A stretch of DNA of 64,000 nucleotides. Source: Polysphondylium violaceum (Eukaryota > Evosea > Eumycetozoa > Dictyosteliales > Dictyosteliaceae). The stretch lies in contig AJWJ01000005.1 of the NCBI GenBank assembly GCA_000277445.1, positions 1 through 64,000 of the forward strand, written 5' to 3'. How positions within the stretch are numbered: the first letter of the stretch is position 1; each line of letters opens with the position of its first letter. A program made the position numbers and the translations under genes. Positions 62,981-64,000 of this stretch are shown in pieces. Under the pieces are notes generated by a model, which worked only from the letters and a program-made list of their open reading frames with translations, ran no database searches and was not told where the DNA came from.

Positions 62981-63668
62981 GATACATATATCATCTAGAT
63001 TTGATTCTTGGAGAATACAATATTATAATCTCTATTAATATGGTTTAATAACCATAATACCACTCCTACTAAACACACTACGCTGATTAGAGTTCACCTT
63101 TAGTTTGAATTCAAGTACATTTAAAATTAATCTTGCTGTGTTATTTGATTCTTTTTTAAAATAAATCAAGATAGATATATCTTCTTTATTGATAACTGTA
63201 CTATATAGTCGGGAATAATAATCTAATTGTATTCATACAATACTCATAAGAAAAATAAATGGGGGAACATTTAATTATTTACAAAAAAAAGTTAAGGGGT
63301 AATTATATTAAAAAGGTGGGTATGGATTCTTAAAAAAAGACATCGATGTCTTCTAGAGATCATAGGTTACAAGATCAAATTTGATCATATCAAGAAGTGC
63401 CAATAGGCGAATTCTGATAATGAAAAGAACTATCATTATATAATTATAAAATATATCATATCATTTTATTAGATTGAATCATTAAGGGTAGATGTATATG
63501 CAGCTATTAGTTTAAAGAAATAGATTGCTAATTTATGTGTTCATCAATCCTGTTCAATAACACCTCTTCACTGTGGTGCTTAATTTTTATTGATTCAGTT
63601 TGGGATTTATTACAAATACAGATTTATTGCTAAATAGACGAGTTTTTATATATTATTTCATCTCATCA
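62981..63668. other. Intergenic
   Basis: About 690 bp, AT-rich, between two minus-strand genes. No gene is seen. Confidence 0.5.
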
Positions 63669-63671
63669 TCA

Positions 63672-63712
<41 letters not shown>

Positions 63713-64000
63713 CTGCTTTTTCTTTTTTAATTGCTTTATAAATGTTTCTAAAAGTTGTTTTATGATTTTCTAAATGAAGGTGGTTATAATTTCTATGATG
63801 GTGAAGGGGATTAAAATTACCAAATATTTGTGGATTGGTGTCATCTTCATCATCTAAATTTAGGCCTAGAATATTTTTTTCAAGGATACAGTTTTTTATA
63901 AAAGAGTGACGAGCTTTTTTGATTTTCAACTCTGAGGTTTCATCGGGGATGATCATGGCCGTGACGTATTTTACAATCAACACAATATGTTCCAACACAA
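63669..64000 (-). CDS. Anoctamin/TMEM16-like protein, 3' end only
   Basis: The frame is open at the window edge and ends at 63669, so only the last 110 residues are seen. They read VLEHIVLIVKYVTAMIIPDE, then SELKIKKARHSFIKNCILEK. This matches the last helix and the IPD motif that end TMEM16/anoctamin channels and scramblases. A His/Asn-rich cytosolic tail follows (NPLHHHRNYNHLHLE) and ends in a poly-Asn run of 13. The family moves lipids or chloride across membranes under Ca2+ control; which activity applies cannot be told from this part. Confidence 0.65.

Overview
The window is nuclear DNA from a dictyostelid social amoeba. The evidence is its very AT-rich intergenic DNA, short (about 60-90 bp) T-rich GT-AG introns, long Asn/Gln/Thr/Ser tracts inside proteins, dense genes on both strands, and a gene set typical of Dictyostelia: a p67phox-like NcfA, a Tag-type subtilisin/ABC transporter fusion, a PTEN-like phosphatase and Sey1. 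I cannot assign the species from sequence alone. Intron-exon structures were worked out by hand from GT-AG signals, frame and protein-family continuity.

Layout: 0-2 kb carries a tRNA-Ala(AGC) and a decayed TLDc-domain gene with a small terminal-inverted-repeat element inside it. 2-9 kb holds ncfA, an alpha-L-fucosidase, a glutathione transferase, a SPIN90/Ldb17-domain actin regulator and a Ctr-type copper transporter. 10.5-23.3 kb holds a large C2H2 plus JmjC-like protein, a PTEN-like lipid phosphatase, the Tag-type protease/transporter and a WKF-domain protein. 24.7-37 kb holds small and secreted or membrane proteins (two related CAAX-box proteins, a GPI-anchored protein, a four-helix membrane protein), a three-RRM protein, a phosducin-like protein, PEN-2 and a twin-CX9C protein. 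37.5-42.4 kb is one 1576-residue helical-repeat protein. 42.6-48.3 kb is a sparse island of short orphan genes. 49-64 kb returns to ordinary conserved genes: Wee1-family kinase, isovaleryl-CoA dehydrogenase, a DUF1295 membrane enzyme, a second three-RRM protein paralogous to the first, NOB1, Sey1, an Asn-rich protein and the 3' end of an anoctamin-like gene.

I see no operon-like or pathway clustering. The most interesting material is in small or duplicated genes. Two CAAX proteins at 24.8 and 33.8 kb share an N-terminal motif and an intron phase. Two tiny orphan proteins at 42.7 and 45.2 kb share a C-terminal motif. Two RRM proteins share three intron positions and two identical exon lengths. 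The 1576-residue protein is built from repeated helical modules that I do not recognise.
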